From: Hawksworthiomyces lignivorus
Taxonomy: Eukaryota > Ascomycota > Sordariomycetes > Ophiostomatales > Ophiostomataceae
DNA: 64,000 nucleotides
NCBI GenBank assembly: GCA_002917075.1
Contig: NTMA01000001.1
Location: 310,001 to 374,000 of the forward strand
Direction of reading: 5' to 3'
Part shown: positions 43,517-54,561 of the stretch, piece after piece
Layout of the letters: each line of letters starts with the position of its first letter
Position numbering within the stretch: position 1 is the stretch's first letter
Notes under the pieces: generated by a model
Told to the model about the DNA's origin: nothing
Database searches by the model: none
The model's input: the letters and a program-made list of their open reading frames with translations, nothing else
Translations under genes and position numbers: made by a program

Positions 43517-46193
43517 TACTCCGTACATGGCCTTAAACTATTAAGATGGCCTATTTGATGTAATACACTGCAAAAGGAAAGCATGAATAAGAGATCAAAA
43601 GAGCTTCAAAAAGCAGCTGCGGAAGGAACGGAGTGCAGCCATATACCACTGGCTTATACTCATGCTTTTGAATTCTTCGCTTTCGACATAGCTCTTTTTT
43701 CTACAATTGCAAATCTATTTCGGCTTATCCTTTCTTCTCCCTCTTCTTGTTTCGCCTCTTTCGCACGTGCATCACAAAGCTTCATCCGTCCACATGCAGC
43801 TTGAACTCTGCCCAGTACCTTCGCGTTCGCCCACACCACCAATCATTACCTCCCCCCCTTCCGCTCTTCGGTTCCTCGTCCCGATTTTGCTCTTCAGATT
43901 TTCCAGCAGCGCGACACCGTGGATACGGTGTAATAACATTCTGTGGCCATCTTGCTGTGAGGACCTCTTCTTCCTTTCCTCCTCTGACTGCCGTGCTACC
44001 TGCTCCAGTTTTTGCGCAAACTGCCCACTGTCGCCGTTTATCAGTTTTATTGCCTCCCCCAACGCATATCTTCTTACATTCACCATGCTGTTCACGCTGT
44101 GCTCATGACCTGGTACAGTAGGAAGCAGCTTGATTGAAACTCTCGTCATATAACGTATAGTCTGCACTGTTCTTTTTATACCTTTGGTTTGTCCTCATCT
44201 CTCAAGAGAGGACAAATACAATCATTAGTCTGTCCAATTTGGTCGATCCTCTTCGTCTTCCGCTGATCATCTTGTGTTCTCTTCCGTCTTCCAAGTTGCC
44301 GCTATTCGGCAAAAGCCAAAAGAAAGGATGGGTGCAGATGGTTAAAGAAAATGACAAAAACAAAACAAGCTATAGGTCTTCATGCTGCAGCCGTGAAAGA
44401 GTGCTGTTTATTTTGTACATTGTTTCGCCCGTCGTTAGCTATTTTCACCTATATCTCATGGACTTTGGTTTGTGTAGCAGGTGGCCCATGGCTCTAGGCC
44501 CACGGTCATCTCTTGTGCACGTTGGTCACAGCGCCTTTACATTTCAGGCCATGACAAGGGCTCGACGACACGGTCTGTTTGGGTATACCTCATCCACCAT
44601 GTTTCTTCCGTCCACACAGACATAGCCGTATCGTGCACCCCGGTCGACCGAAGAGAAGCCTGCATATCTGCATCCTGCACTCTGCATATCTTCCTCTTTC
44701 ATCCCTCTTTATAATTTCATCCTCCACCCAGCAGATCTGTCACATTTTCTTTCATTTATTTTTGGACTACACAGCGCACAGGTCACTTAAACCCATAGAG
44801 AGGTGCAGACAGCTCTTTAAAATATTAACAAAAACTTTGCCCCTTCACGGCCAAGTCTGCCGCTGCACCCGCCACCTCTCCCTCCCTGCACTTTTCGTCC
44901 TTTCCGCTGCTCTCAAAATAATGGGTCTCGGTCGAGAACCACAAAACCATCGACTCTTATCGCCGTTTACCTGTCCTTCAGCAGAGATGCTAGCGTTTAA
45001 ATGCAGCTTTTCTTAAGGTGAAGAAATCCAATTCCTTTAGCTTTATCTTCCACCTCCACTGCCATTATTGGCCTTTTGATTTAATTACCACACCATGCTA
45101 TTGACCTTCCTAGACACTAGACGGCGAACTATCTGAGGTGGTACCCGTTCACCTTGACCTTTTTTTTATGCCACAGTAGGACACGGGATGGAAGATATTC
45201 GGCCTCCAAGATCCAGATCCGAAATACTGATACTTCCTTCGAGGCGTATGTAAGCCTTACTCATCTGTTTGTGGTCGCTCGAGACTTTTTTTTATTTGAA
45301 TAGCTATGTATCCAGTCCAAATCTTCAGTGAAGCTATTCGGACCTGTATCTTCGGCGTGCACTCTCCCGAGTATAATCGTTTTCTGCGATATATTTTTCA
45401 CGCTGTCCTTCCGCTATTTGGAATACACGCTTGAAATAATGCGCCACCGTTGTAGTTCATTCTTTCACCTACTTCTTCCGTCTGCACCGTTCCAATTCCT
45501 TATTTTCTTTCTATCATTTTTGTCCTCCTTTGATGCCGTGGCTAGCATTCCCACAGTTGCATGTTACTTCGTATGATGTGAGGCATTTTGTAGCATCAAG
45601 CAAGCCAGAAGCTGCCAAGTGGCTAACGGACGACTCACCAAAACGTGGAGACTGTTGCCAACCGCCGACGTCGTAAGTCAGTTAACGACATGGCCCACCA
45701 AGAGAAGCGTGGAACAAACTATGGAGAAAGAAATCAACCTCGGGAGCCTACATTGCGCAATTACACAGCGCAGCCGACTCCCGTTTTAACTACCTGTTTC
45801 GTTTCTCTGCTTCGGCCTGTTTTTGATTGGTGAGCGGCTACCCCGGTTAAGGAACTGTCTAGTATGAATGCAGCACGGAGTACAAATCGCTTGTTCTGTG
45901 CAGAACGTGAAATATTATCCTCACCTTTGGCATTCCCCCTCCACTTGGGCAGCGCACTCACACTCTACTCTTCGTATCTCTCCTTTCAACTGCCATTCGC
46001 TTCATGAGCTGATTCATGCCGGATAAAATTCGCAATCCACAGAGATTCGGGAACGCTAGGACATAGCACCCCTGGGGGGGGGGGGACCTATTTCCTAAAG
46101 GTTAAGCCTCCTTAATAGCGGGCTACCATTTGTCCCTTCCAATGGTAAACAATATAACGACAAGGATGTACACTTGCAGGGCCTTGGCCAACA

Positions 46194-46388
46194 GTACGGA
46201 GTAAAATTTACATATAAAGATTCCCGGGTGTTGAAAACAAAAGCCGCATGTTGAGGATGCGCGAAACTTCGGCAGCTCTACGGTTTGCTTCAGCCACACT
46301 CCTACGGAAACAGCAGCCAGCCATAGCTGCGAACAAGTGGTTCATGTGTTTCTTCTTCTCAGGCTGCCGCACTTAATTTACTCCGTAC
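46194..46388. mobile_element. Possible MITE-like element with 12-bp terminal inverted repeats
   Basis: GTACGGAGTAAA at 46194-46205 is matched exactly by its reverse complement TTTACTCCGTAC at 46377-46388, bounding 195 bp with no coding capacity. The right end also forms a TTTACTC/GAGTAAA hairpin (46377-46396). No clear target-site duplication was seen, so a chance inverted repeat remains possible. Confidence 0.35.
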
Positions 46389-48839
46389 CGAGTAAAGGAA
46401 AAACTTTGGAGGGACAATGCGAAGGGAAAATACAGACTGACGTGATCGGAGAGCTAACATGGGCATCGGATCCCCATTGAAGTTCAATGCAACCGTATTG
46501 ACATCTGCTCCTCTAATCTCTATCACAAGTGTTTATAGCAGAAGTTTTGGCAAATGATTTCGGCGTGACAAAGCTAGCTACGCTCACGGTAAGACACCGA
46601 GGAATATTTTCTTCCTTCTGATAGACATCTCGGGCGGTAAAATTGTGGGTCAGACAGGCATTGGCTCTTCAATGGTGAAGCCAAGCGACTAGCAACGGAA
46701 GAGAGCGTTTTGTTGTGTTTGCTTTTATAACTGCGTTGTTCTGTTCTCTTGTTTCCGCATACCAGCCACAGCCCTTTTTACCCCAACTGGAAAGGCAAGT
46801 CGGCCGTTGGTTTGCTGCAGGGAAAAGGGGTGACAGCGAACTAAATGGGTGTGCTAAGATGTTCCTAAACAGGATGATTACAGACGGCTTTGTTTGCCAT
46901 TAGATTTACAGCGCACCAGCGCATTGTTCATAATTGGGACATGGAACACATGAAAGTGTCCGCGTTATTCTTTCACGGCAACGTCATCTAATTCTTCTGC
47001 TCGTGTATGCAGCATCTGTGATGTTAAGAGAGATGGGCTCCCGTTCACGATATCTGCCAGCTGGTTGCAAGACCGAGGACAAACTGCATTTACAAATGGA
47101 AATCATTAATGGCAAGTATCAATAATTCGGGCTTGAGCACTTGATAGCCGATGCAATTGGAAACGAGTCCGGTAGGAAGAATTAGGAAGGAGATGACAGC
47201 AAATCCATCGTTGGGCGTCAATCCCTGCATATTATTGAAACTCGTTTTTCCATTCTTTTTTTCCCCCTCTGACTAAAGTCTTAACCATTTTGGTAATTTT
47301 ACTCTGCATTGCTCTGGCAGGCCTCTTTTGGCATTTGTCCTGTTGTACCTTGATCAGTCCAACGGTGACCTGTTTAGCGAGTGTACCACTCTCTCTGCCC
47401 GACACCCGCTTCCGCACCACCACCTCTTTTTAGCTTCCTTCGGGCAGGGACTCTTAGAGGTAGGGCATTTGAACTTCCTTCTCCCATCAGTTGGGTAAGG
47501 TATATTCAGGGTCCTTGGCTTCCAAGAGGCTATTGGATCTGCTACCAGTTGGAACGAGCAGAATGCGCGCCAGCCCATCCACCTTTGACAGTGGTGAACT
47601 CCTCTTTGGTTCAGCCAGGAATTTTCCTCCAATGTGAGCGAGCACGCGGGCAGCAAAAGCATGTTCTCTGTGGCAAACAGGGCTGTGTTGACGTAGCTCG
47701 CAATGCAGCTCCGTTGCATGAATGGCCGCCGATGACTGGTTCTTTCAGGCTAAGCAAGACTAAGACACGGGGATCACTCTAGACCTGGGTGCCAAAAGTG
47801 ATGGCTACGACGCAAGCCCAATATCCCAACGTCATGCCTTCTCTTTTGTTGTCGTTGTTGTCGTACTGCTTCTTTTTATTTCGCTGATTTCCTCATCCTA
47901 TATTGCCTTTGGAGTTTGGGGGCGCGATGTCGAAGGAATGCAGCTGCATGGGAGAAGTGAGCTAGTCGGGCTCCTTCACAAAGGTGAGATTAGGTGGGAA
48001 AGAGCAAGAAGCAGAATGTCTAGCACCATGCATGACCAAAATGAACGCGCACCAAATGCCGACTGGCAGAAGACAAGCATCTACGAACTCATATCGTTCA
48101 AGGTTCGTCCTAAAATGTATATGCTACGCGAAGATATCGCGCAGCTGGCTGTGGGGGCGGATGCGAGGAAGAAAAAGGAAAAGAGGGCTTCTGTAAAATT
48201 TCGCTAAAGAGCGTTGGCTGATATCAAGGGGAGGAAAAGGGGAAGGGAGGAAAAGCCCAATCTTCGGTGAAAAAATTGGGCGCTGCTCTTTCCAGGGGGG
48301 CTAACTTTCTTTTTCGTTAACGGCGCCGGCAAGGCCCAGTCGCGAGAGAGGGACGTTCCAGTCCAATATCAAATTGTTGCGATCGAGGTGTCGAAAAAGC
48401 TTTCATCGCCGCGGATACTCGTGTAGGCGTGTTGCTAGTCGGCACATAATCTCAGCGTAAAAGGGACTCGAAAGTTCATAAATGACTAGAGCAAGGGAAG
48501 CTATGGGTATCTCAATGATGTGCTCCAAGTAGAGCACAACAACTGCAATAGGAGTCGTGCGTGGCCCGGTTTGTGCACATTCAAACACAAATTACCATTC
48601 GCGGACAGGCCTCGTTTCATGAGGCACCTTGGAGCTTCTCAGCCTTGTTAAACGGTGTAAGGGAAACTGAAAGTTGAAATGATGGGTATTCTATTACTAC
48701 AATGAGATTTTACAATCAATCTCGACCCTGTTCCAAATTAGACGGGTCATCCTACATGTACTTTTTTGTTGCCGACCATATCCTAAGATCTCGCATCTCG
48801 ACAAGCAAGCAATCCCAATAGCCGCATCTCTTGCCTGCT

Positions 48840-49682
48840 TCACAGCTTCGGCTCTTCCAGGTCCACCGACTCGCCCACTGCAAATCGCGCTGCCGCGAGC
48901 ACCAGCTGCTGCCACACGCGCAACTCATCTTCGTCGCGCGGCGCGTAGACGAACAGGAACGTCGGCGGCAGGTTGGCGCCGCGGCAGCCGGCCAGCCGGT
49001 GACGCTCACCCCAGCCGCCGCGCACCACCAGGTGCGCGTCGCCTAGGCTGAGCTGCATGTGCGAGCTGCCCTCGTAGTGGGCGTGGCAGATCTCGACGGC
49101 GGCGCGGCGCGGGGTTTTGTCCGGGCCGCCGAGGCCGGTGCCCAGGACCAGCCCCTTGATCACCCACAGCGACGGCGTGCCCACGCCCTCGAGCTTTGAG
49201 GGCCGGATGGCCAGCACGTTCGGGTTGGCGGCGGCAACGGCGCGCAGGAATGCCTCCTGGGCCGCGCGCGTGGTCGCGGGCGCTTGGCCCGAGGTCTGCC
49301 GCTGCGGCGCCACATAGCCGGGCACGGTGGGACGCGCGCCGGACCGCGCAGCCAGCGTGCGGTCAATGTCTAGGTATGAGCGGTTGGCGCGCTCGGCGCC
49401 GCCGTAGCGCGCGACCACCTCGGCCGACGGGTGCGCGAACGGCGTCGCGTCTAGCGGATCGCGAATGGCAATCAGGCGGGCGATGGACTGCACGAGCCAG
49501 CCGAAGACGTTGTACGGGAGGCCGCCGGGGCCCAGCGCGAGGTAGCCCTGGTACGAGCGGAAGGCGGCCAGAGCGGCCGGAGGGAGCAGCAGGCCGAGAG
49601 CGACGGCGGCTGCCGCTGCGAGAGGGCGGTCGCGCAGCCGCCGGGCGAGGCTCGCGGCACTGATGGACAGCGCAGAAGCCAT
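48840..49682 (-). CDS. Luciferase-like (DUF5519) domain protein, membrane-anchored
   Basis: Intronless, 280 aa from the ATG at 49682; upstream in-frame sequence begins only at a GTG. Residues about 19-42 form one hydrophobic helix (AAAAAVALGLLLPPAALAAF). Then comes SYQGYLALGPGGLPYNVFGW, a family-typical segment after the membrane helix in fungal members. The C-terminal half carries ICHAHYEGSSHMQLSLGDAH, GGWGERHRLAG and FLFVYAPRDEDELRVW, the hallmark motifs of the DUF5519 'luciferase-like' domain in bacteria and fungi. Despite the name, no light-producing activity is implied and the biochemical role is unknown. The domain is complete. GC is high, unlike the gene-free region on its 3' side. Confidence 0.82.
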   Translation of the reverse strand: MASALSISAASLARRLRDRPLAAAAAVALGLLLPPAALAAFRSYQGYLALGPGGLPYNVFGWLVQSIARLIAIRDPLDATPFAHPSAEVVARYGGAERANRSYLDIDRTLAARSGARPTVPGYVAPQRQTSGQAPATTRAAQEAFLRAVAAANPNVLAIRPSKLEGVGTPSLWVIKGLVLGTGLGGPDKTPRRAAVEICHAHYEGSSHMQLSLGDAHLVVRGGWGERHRLAGCRGANLPPTFLFVYAPRDEDELRVWQQLVLAAARFAVGESVDLEEPKL

Positions 49683-52600
49683 CTCGCGAAGAACAGAAAC
49701 AGACAAGAAGAGCAGCAAGAATATGGGAAACAGTTTTCGCAGACAGGGCGCAGGCAACGGCTCAGCCTTGGGAAGCGGCTGTTCCACTGTTTCCAGCCCT
49801 TTTCAATTGGCGTTGGGTTGAACTCCTTTTCAATTTTGCAAGGTTTCTTTCAGCCTTCGGCGACTCTTGGGCGATCATATGACAATTTCGCCTAACTCTT
49901 TTCAACCTGGCCCGTATTTTTCTACCGCGAAGAAGATGCTTCAGGAGCAGACGACCGTTGAATGAACGCGTTCTCATGGAAATGTGGTGAGACTATGTTT
50001 GACAGCCAAACCGGTTCATCCCGTACTCCGAGTCTGACAGGCTGAGCATCTGTTTCTTTGTCTTACATCGTCACCTCATTTAAATCTTTCCCCTCTTTCT
50101 TGGGTCATCACACCGCTAATAAAACGCGTATACCACCCAGCACGACCAAGCACGAACCACGCAGAGATTAAAAAAAACATGTCGCATTCCAAAGCTACGG
50201 GTACAAATTGTCTCCGGTCGGAGAACAGACGAAGGACTTACGGAGATACGGCAGTATAGTGGGAATACATATCGCAAGAGAAAATGTGGTCTCTGAAACC
50301 AAAGGACACCGGATTGGGGTATTGTGCAATCTTTCAATGAGAGAAGGATAAAGGCAAGATGGTGAATGCTTTCTTGGACCGATGCCCATTTGGTGACAAT
50401 CAACATCTGTAAGGCTAGTACTAGTATGCGGGTTCTGACTAAGACCGATCGCTGTGATGCTACACGCTTCCAGCTGCCTCCAAGGAGCTTAGGTGAAGAA
50501 CACTCAACAGAGACTGAAACTGAGAGCTTTCGCGTCTTGGTTCATACAATCCTCCTGTGCTGACACGGCCATAAAAGAAACAACTAAAGAGAGTATGATA
50601 AACAGTTCCGAGTGCTATGAACTTCTTGATGGCCAATTGGGTCTGTGTTGTTTTGTTTGGGGCCTTGTGAAATTTGTTTTGAATAGCAGTATTTATTCTT
50701 CTGTGTTTCCAGTTCGCAGCCTGTCGTGTCTTCCACACATCTGTCGTTCGATCGTCGGAACGGCTTTCCTTGTGGCTGCCAACTCAGTGTCATTCGGAGA
50801 TGTCTCGCCTCGACTTGCCGGAAAGCATAAGACGCACAATAATCAGTGAAGGCCATCATCCTATTTATATATCCTAGCGCAGATACGTATCTCTTCTAGG
50901 CTTGCATGCGTCATCTACGGCCTCGATAACGCCTTTGGTTTGCAGTATCTTTATCTAATTTTCGTGAGCTCAGCGACGCGCGATGCACTTGATCAGGCGC
51001 TTTAGAGCCTTGTGTTATTGTACGTTGCTGCAGATGGGGCATACGATTAGGTACCACTCTCCTTGTGCTAGCTATTATGAAGGGTTAAAAGATGCAAGCA
51101 GAGCTAAAAAGATCCAATGCGACAAAAGAACAGAGCAAAACGGACAAACAAACACTGCATCCGGAGAATTTGTCGTATTTTTTTTTCTACTCTTGGTACT
51201 CTATGCAACCTCATAATTGACGAAAAGAACTCAAAGATGCGATTAGGAACTAAGGTGGAAGACGAAAAGAAGAAAGAAGTATAAGTATGAAGGGAGCGCA
51301 GCAGAGGACAGAAACTTCGGCTTGTAAAAAACAGGCAAGGATCCCTGCAGTGGTAAGCATAAACGGCGGCTCCCTGATCGACGGGGGTCTATTGGCTTTT
51401 TGAATTTGCTGAAAGTCTGTGACCCAGGGGGGTCAGCCAGTGTTCCACATCAAGCAGAACAGGCAAAATACAAGAGTTGTAAAGGCAAAGACAAAGCCAA
51501 AAGTTGTAGTAAGAAAAATGAGAGAGAAAAACATATCGCCTTCCCAAGACGTAGCCAGAATTCGGCCATTCGAGACTTGGCAATACCTTCAACTTTGATG
51601 TTAAATGTATGCATGTATTGCTCTGTACAATGCAGTGTGCATCTTGGACCTGAACAGGGTTCGTCCGTGGCGCAGACATGATGGAGAAAATTGGCAGGCC
51701 TTGTCAAGATCTGTCTGTGCCAGGACCCCAGGTGCCCAGTTATTTTCCTAGCTTGAGCCTCACATTTCCTGTTTTCTTGCCAGTGTGGACCTCAAGCGGT
51801 TCTCACTCTGTCGGGTTGCCTCTTGTCTTTGCCGCAAGCTGGCTAGGATGCTTTTTGCAAGGGTTAGACAGACAGCTTTCGATCTCGCTGAAAGAGGACA
51901 AAACTCATCTGACATCGCAATACATCTCGACTTGTCTGCACTGACCTGATCTGGGGAAGCTACAAAGACACAGCGTCTGCCAACTCCAACCCCGTCCTCT
52001 TCGTTCGCGTATTTCATTTCTCCCGCTTGGCCGTTTACTCGATACAATTTCGTGACATCGCTTTTGTTTCCCATCTTCCTTCTTGCTGGGTTTTCTCTTT
52101 CTAAGCTGAAGCTCTTTCTATTTGCCAGGACTGTTTGTTACAGGATCCCATAAATGATCGCCCTAAGGTCACGTCTCATAACCCCCGTCGGTCCGGCCGC
52201 ATGCCATCTCGTCTTCCTCCACCCCTTTTCCACTTGTGCTCCCCCCCGCTTCTCCCCTCTGAGCCTCTTTAATCTTGCTTGCATCTGCTTTTGTTTGTGC
52301 CGATGCAGGTTCTTTGTGCTGTCTTTCTCTTTTAAAGCATGTCCTTGTCAAAGACACCTACAAGCTGCAAGTGTACAAACAGCCAATGATTGATCTCCTT
52401 CCTCTGCCTTGCTCGCTCTCCCGTATCTTCTTCGTGGGGCACAGGCGGAGGTCCTCGCTTCTTGTGCCCACTACCGACCGTATAGTAGGAGTGTCCCTTT
52501 GTCACTTGGTAACTGCTGCTGCCCATCTGGTGTGTGCATGTCGATTGTTGAGTTTCCATGAAACATGGCCTACATCTCGAATAGATATGCGAGTTGCATG

Positions 52601-53064
52601 AAGCAACCCCCAGGAGGGACCACAGGAAAGGAGCAGAGAGGAAGAGCAGAAGGAAAAACCAAGACGGTTTCTCGTTCTTCCATTCTCTTGGAGTCTGGCC
52701 AAGGCCGTAGATCCTTTAATTCTCCACTGGCCTCTTGCTTTTTCTCTTCTTCTTGCCTTTTCTTGGTTCTCTTCTTTTCTCTCTTCTTTTTCTTGTTCTC
52801 TTTCTTTTTTCTTGTCTGTTTCTTCTCTCTTGGCTGATTGTTCCTACTTTCTTGTGCATTTCCTTATACCTTTCTCTTTCTACTTTCTTTCTTTATTTCA
52901 TCTTCCTTTCTCTTCTTCTCCTCTCCTTTCTCTGCATTTTAAATTGCATCCCCTAGTTGGGTTTTTTCCTTTTCTCTTCTCTCAGTCATTCCTTAACTAC
53001 GTTCTCTTTCTCTTTTCTTTTTTCTAGCTTCTACTAGTTCTCGGGGATCGGCCTTCTCTTCATC
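49683..53064. other. 3.4-kb intergenic region between divergent genes
   Basis: Between the divergent luciferase-like and aspartic protease starts. It has moderate GC and many short random frames. The last 340 bp is an extreme pyrimidine tract (52726-53035). No RNA gene or transposon remnant was recognised. Confidence 0.5.
52726..53035 (+). promoter_or_regulatory. 310-bp pyrimidine-rich tract before the protease gene
   Basis: Almost continuous C/T, rich in TTCTTTT and CTCTTTC words, ending about 30 bp before the ATG at 53065. CT-rich leaders are typical of highly transcribed fungal genes; the length here is unusual. Confidence 0.6.
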
Positions 53065-54561
53065 ATGAAGGTTTCTAGCTCGTCGGCTGCAGTTGCAGCG
53101 TCCCTTCTTTCTCTGTCTTCCGGTGGACTGGCTGCCGCCATTACGAAGAACTTGGAGGTGACCAAGGAGATGCTGGAGATCTCAGTCCTGGGCGGCTCGA
53201 CCATCTCGGCGCCGCAGGTGCTGAACCCCAGCTTTGTGGGCGTAGGCCGCGGGCCGCGGGCGCTGGCCAAGGCCTACGCCAAGTTCGGCGTCCAGATCTC
53301 GCCAGAGCTGCTGCTGATCCTGGAGGAGCTGCTGCAGGCGCTGGGCTTCAACATCCCCGGCGCGCCGGGCCTCGGCGGCCTCGGCGGCAGTGGCGGCTCC
53401 AACGGCCCCAACGGCCCCAGCGTCAACGCGACGAGCGCCAACCAGGGCATGGTGGCGGCGGTGCCGCAGATGTTTGACAGCGAGTACCTGGCGCAGGTGA
53501 GCATCGGCACGCCGCCGCAGATGCTCAACCTGGACTTTGACACGGGCTCGTCGGACCTGTGGGTGTTCAGCACGGAGACGCCGCGCACGCAGCAGTCGGG
53601 CCAGGTGGTGTACAACATCCAGGCCAGCTCGACGGCGCGCCAGCTGCAGGGCGCCACCTGGAGCATCAAGTACGGCGACGGCAGCAGCTCGTCGGGCGAC
53701 GTCTACCTGGACACGGTCAGCATCGGCGGCGTGACCGTCGCCAACCAGGCGGTCGAGTCCGCGCGCCAGGTCTCCTCGTCCTTCACCAACGACACGGCCT
53801 CGTCCGGCCTGCTGGGCCTCGCCATGAACACGATCAACCAGGTCAAGCCCACGCCGCAGAAGACCTTCTTCTCCAACGCCATGGCGAACCTGGCCATGCC
53901 CCTGTTCACGGCTAACCTGAAGAAGAGCCAGGGTACGTCTGTCTAAGAGTGGCGTTTCTTTTTTTTCTTTTTTTTTTTTTCTTTTCTTTTTTTTCTTTAT
54001 CTTTCAGCAAGGGTAAGATTTCCTTGTGCTAACAGCCTGGCAGCCGGCAACTACAACTTTGGCTTCATCGACACCACCGAGTTCGAGGGCTCCCTGTCGT
54101 TCATTAACGCCAACGTCACCCAGGGCTTCTGGCAGTTCGAGGCGGGCGGCTTCGCCGTCGGCAACAACACAGCCATCACCAGCTCGCCGCACCAGGCCAT
54201 CGCCGACACGGGCACCACGCTGCTGATGCTGCCCCAGAACATCGTCGACGCCTACTACCGCCAGGTCCCCAGCGCCCAGAACAGCGCGCAGCTCGGCGGC
54301 TACGTCTTCAACTGCAACGAGAACCTGCCCAACCTCGTCCTCGCCATCGGCTCCTACAACGCTGTCGTGCCCGGCGAGCTCATCAACTTTGCGCCCGCCG
54401 ACGGCCTCGGCGCGTCCACCGCGACCACCTGCTTCGGCGGCCTGCAGGCGGCGGCTGGTCTGCCCTTTGCCATCTACGGCGACGTCTTCCTCAAGAGCCA
54501 GTTTGTCGTCTTCCACGGTGGCAACTCCCAGCTCGGCTTCGCTGCCAAGCCGGTTCAGTAA
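53065..54561 (+). CDS. Secreted pepsin-like aspartic protease (A1 family)
   Basis: Exons 53065-53932 and 54044-54561 give 461 aa. The 111-bp intron has a GTACGT donor, a CTAAC branch at 54029 and a GCAG acceptor, and joins LKKSQ to [10 protein letters not shown]. Earlier AGs at 54007 and 54035 do not keep the frame needed for [10 protein letters not shown] signal peptide (first 25 residues) and a propeptide of about 105 residues precede the two-lobed mature enzyme. Catalytic Asp residues are D159 in [11 protein letters not shown] and D344 in [11 protein letters not shown]. The flap Tyr lies in [26 protein letters not shown] and [16 protein letters not shown] are also diagnostic. A Gly/Asn linker ([17 protein letters not shown]) at the pro/mature border is unusual. 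It resembles aspergillopepsin/penicillopepsin-type enzymes acting outside the cell at acid pH. Confidence 0.93.
53933..54043 (+). other. Intron of the aspartic protease gene
   Basis: 111 bp, phase 1, GTACGT donor, long poly-T tract (53955-54004), CTAAC branch at 54029-54033, GCAG acceptor ending at 54043. Frame agreement selects this acceptor over two upstream AGs. Confidence 0.8.

Larger units (their letters stand above)
37735..48839. other. 11.1-kb gene-free region
   Basis: No reading frame in either strand shows a recognisable domain, family motif or sustained coding bias. The open frames present are short and reflect purine-rich or poly-A sequence. Contents: purine-rich blocks on plus (38400-38540, 39360-39420, 40170-40260), an AAAAT repeat (40931), a 46-base A-run (42600), a hairpin (43491), a GTACGGAGTA-bounded inverted-repeat element (46194), and a G12 run (46074). 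The only flanking start codon facing in is that of the caspase-like gene at 37734, so part may be its promoter or a long leader. The luciferase-like gene points its 3' end here. Confidence 0.55.

Noticed and set aside
47381..47782. 133-codon open frame on plus
   Set aside because: No family resemblance, and an overlapping frame on the opposite strand is of similar length, as expected by chance.
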